64,000 bases of DNA, from positions 186,001-250,000 of the forward strand of contig NZ_POYJ01000002.1 of assembly GCF_002895435.1 (NCBI RefSeq), written 5' to 3'. Made by a program: the position numbers and the translations under genes. The DNA comes from Aquimarina sediminis. Its GTDB lineage: Bacteria > Bacteroidota > Bacteroidia > Flavobacteriales > Flavobacteriaceae. Shown in pieces: positions 62,904 to 64,000 of this stretch; position 1 is the stretch's first letter, and the number at the start of each line of letters is the position of its first letter. The notes under the pieces were generated by a model. It was not told the origin of the DNA. It worked only from the letters and a program-made list of their open reading frames with translations, and did no database searches.

Positions 62904-63818
62904 TTAATCAATTTCTTCAAGCCCTAAACTTTCAAAGAAAATATCTACATCAAAATCATTTTCAAAAGCGAGTTCATAAAATTTCTTAGCCAACTCTTCA
63001 TCTTTTTCTACCCCATCACCTAAGATATACATTGCAGCTACTTGGGCAGCCGCTTTACCATGCCCTAAGTTTGCTGCTTTTGTATAATACGATATTGCTT
63101 TTTCACTATCTTTAGGTATATTTTCATACCCAGTAGCATAATACGTTCCCAGGTTATACAATGCTCTAAGATTATTATTCTCTGCAGCCTTAATACACCA
63201 TTGTAATGCTTTTTGAGCATCTTCTTCTACTCCAATTCCTTGGGTATAATACACACAAAGCTCAAACATAGCATCAGAATTTCCTTTGGTCGCAGATGCA
63301 TGATGCGCCAAAAAAGATGCTTCTAAATTTTCTGTATAAGCATAACCACGGTACAACATATATCCTTTAAGTAAAGAAACTTCTCCACTTGCATCTTTTT
63401 TTTCTAATTCTTCAACCAAATCAATAATTTTGTTTGAAGGCACAGTAGTAAGATTAGCAAAATAGCATATTCTTATATATTTTATCCATGCATCTATCCC
63501 ATACTCAGCTTCTGCTGCTTGCTTAAAATATGATATTGCTTTATCAGCATCCTGGTCCACACCAATGCCAACATAGTATATCATCCCAAGTTGATACCAT
63601 CCAGCAGAGTTTCCAGAATTTGCAGACTTAGTATATAGATCGATCATCTCTACAACTTCAGTCGTATCCAGAAGTCCAATCATTAGATCTCCTCTATCAA
63701 TTTTTTCTTTAATTTCTTGGGCTTTTTGATAATCTGTCATCTCGTTTTTAACATTTACTGTCATACAGCTAATAACAAAATACAGCATTATAGCAGTAAC
63801 TGACAATAGTTTTTTCAT
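62904..63818 (-). CDS. Sel1-repeat lipoprotein
   Basis: 304 aa. Lipobox at the N-terminus (YFVISC, Cys at about residue 18), then at least five Sel1-like repeats of about 36 residues: GWYQLGMIYYVGIGVDQDAD, AMFELCVYYTQGIGVEEDAQ, ALYNLGTYYATGYENIPKDS and AAAQVAAMYILGDGVEKDEE. Sel1 repeats scaffold protein complexes. An outer-membrane or periplasmic location is likely; partner unknown. Confidence 0.85.
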   Translation of the reverse strand: MKKLLSVTAIMLYFVISCMTVNVKNEMTDYQKAQEIKEKIDRGDLMIGLLDTTEVVEMIDLYTKSANSGNSAGWYQLGMIYYVGIGVDQDADKAISYFKQAAEAEYGIDAWIKYIRICYFANLTTVPSNKIIDLVEELEKKDASGEVSLLKGYMLYRGYAYTENLEASFLAHHASATKGNSDAMFELCVYYTQGIGVEEDAQKALQWCIKAAENNNLRALYNLGTYYATGYENIPKDSEKAISYYTKAANLGHGKAAAQVAAMYILGDGVEKDEELAKKFYELAFENDFDVDIFFESLGLEEID

Positions 63819-63885
63819 TTAATTTATAAAAAAGATTCTCCCCAAAATAACACAAAACAAGGAGAACTTTCTGGTATAAGCAGAT

Positions 63886-64000
63886 TCAAATTGCTTCAAA
63901 TAATTTGCCTGGCAGAGGTTTTATTACCCCTTTAAGCTCTAAATTAAGTAAAACTGAAGCCGTTTTAAAAGTAGGAATCTGACACTGTAAAGCGATGACA
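63886..64000 (-). CDS. dprA: DprA C-terminal end (partial)
   Basis: The last 37 codons are visible up to the window edge: IPTFKTASVLLNLELKGVIK then PLPGKLFEAI and TGA at 63886-63888. This is the winged-helix C-terminus of the DNA-processing protein DprA, which loads RecA on incoming single strands during transformation. The body lies outside the window. Confidence 0.78.
   Translation of the reverse strand, partial: VIALQCQIPTFKTASVLLNLELKGVIKPLPGKLFEAI

Overview
The window is a low-GC chromosomal segment of a marine-type member of the Bacteroidota, most likely Flavobacteriaceae. Support comes from the complete Bat (Bacteroides aerotolerance) operon, a type IX secretion C-terminal sorting domain, many lipoproteins with short leader peptides, TAnnTTTG-type -7 promoter boxes and the family make-up. 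I saw no rRNA, tRNA, CRISPR array, transposase or phage gene.

Layout: 1-4047 is a minus-strand SulP / beta-carbonic anhydrase / SulP set, probably bicarbonate handling. 4544-13806 is the Bat operon (MoxR, DUF58, a BatD-like double-membrane protein, BatA, BatB, BatC, BatD, BatE). 14065-16804 holds a short-chain dehydrogenase, an AlbA_2 (Schlafen-type) protein and a PPP-family phosphatase. 17551-20387 is an RNA-ligase RtcB / PcfJ-like pair, preceded by a promoter, a leader of about 170 nt with a tiny ORF, and an intrinsic terminator, which resembles an attenuator. 20824-23203 is an SPFH-GYF protein with a double zinc-ribbon membrane protein, like the B. subtilis YdjI/YdjG pair. 23204-24008 is non-coding and carries a 63-bp-period degenerate repeat that is GC-rich compared with its surroundings.

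24009-44780 is the most striking part: fifteen plus-strand genes with gaps of 80 bp or less and several stop/start overlaps. The first four look like a periplasmic copper oxidase machine: a giant MnxG-like multicopper oxidase (1862 aa), a YVTN beta-propeller, a double-SCO copper chaperone, and a cytochrome c fused to a periplasmic-binding-protein domain. One base later the run continues into a fused dehydroquinate dehydratase-like/shikimate dehydrogenase protein, two lipocalin-like paralogues, an acyl-CoA-dehydrogenase-fold flavoprotein, a membrane transporter fused to a low-molecular-weight phosphatase domain, a DUF115/sialyltransferase-like protein, two luciferase-like monooxygenases, a GT4 glycosyltransferase, a GINT1-type propeller protein and an FMN reductase. 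I read this as a coupled oxidase plus small-molecule or glycan pathway; the product is unknown.

44787-52644 (minus) holds lipoproteins, a T9SS-secreted BNR/sortilin-type repeat protein and an ALDH7-type aldehyde dehydrogenase. 52769-59680 (plus) holds gpsA, an NTF2-like protein, a sulfurtransferase, a GH3 enzyme and a Crp-type regulator, followed by a nitroreductase, a YdcZ-type transporter and an acetyltransferase in one transcription unit. 59747-61705 is a patch of small genes with three compact HTH proteins, one with a perfect 25-bp palindrome over its start region. The end holds a previously unlisted 57-aa membrane protein, a sterol-desaturase family hydroxylase, a Sel1-repeat lipoprotein and the C-terminal end of DprA.
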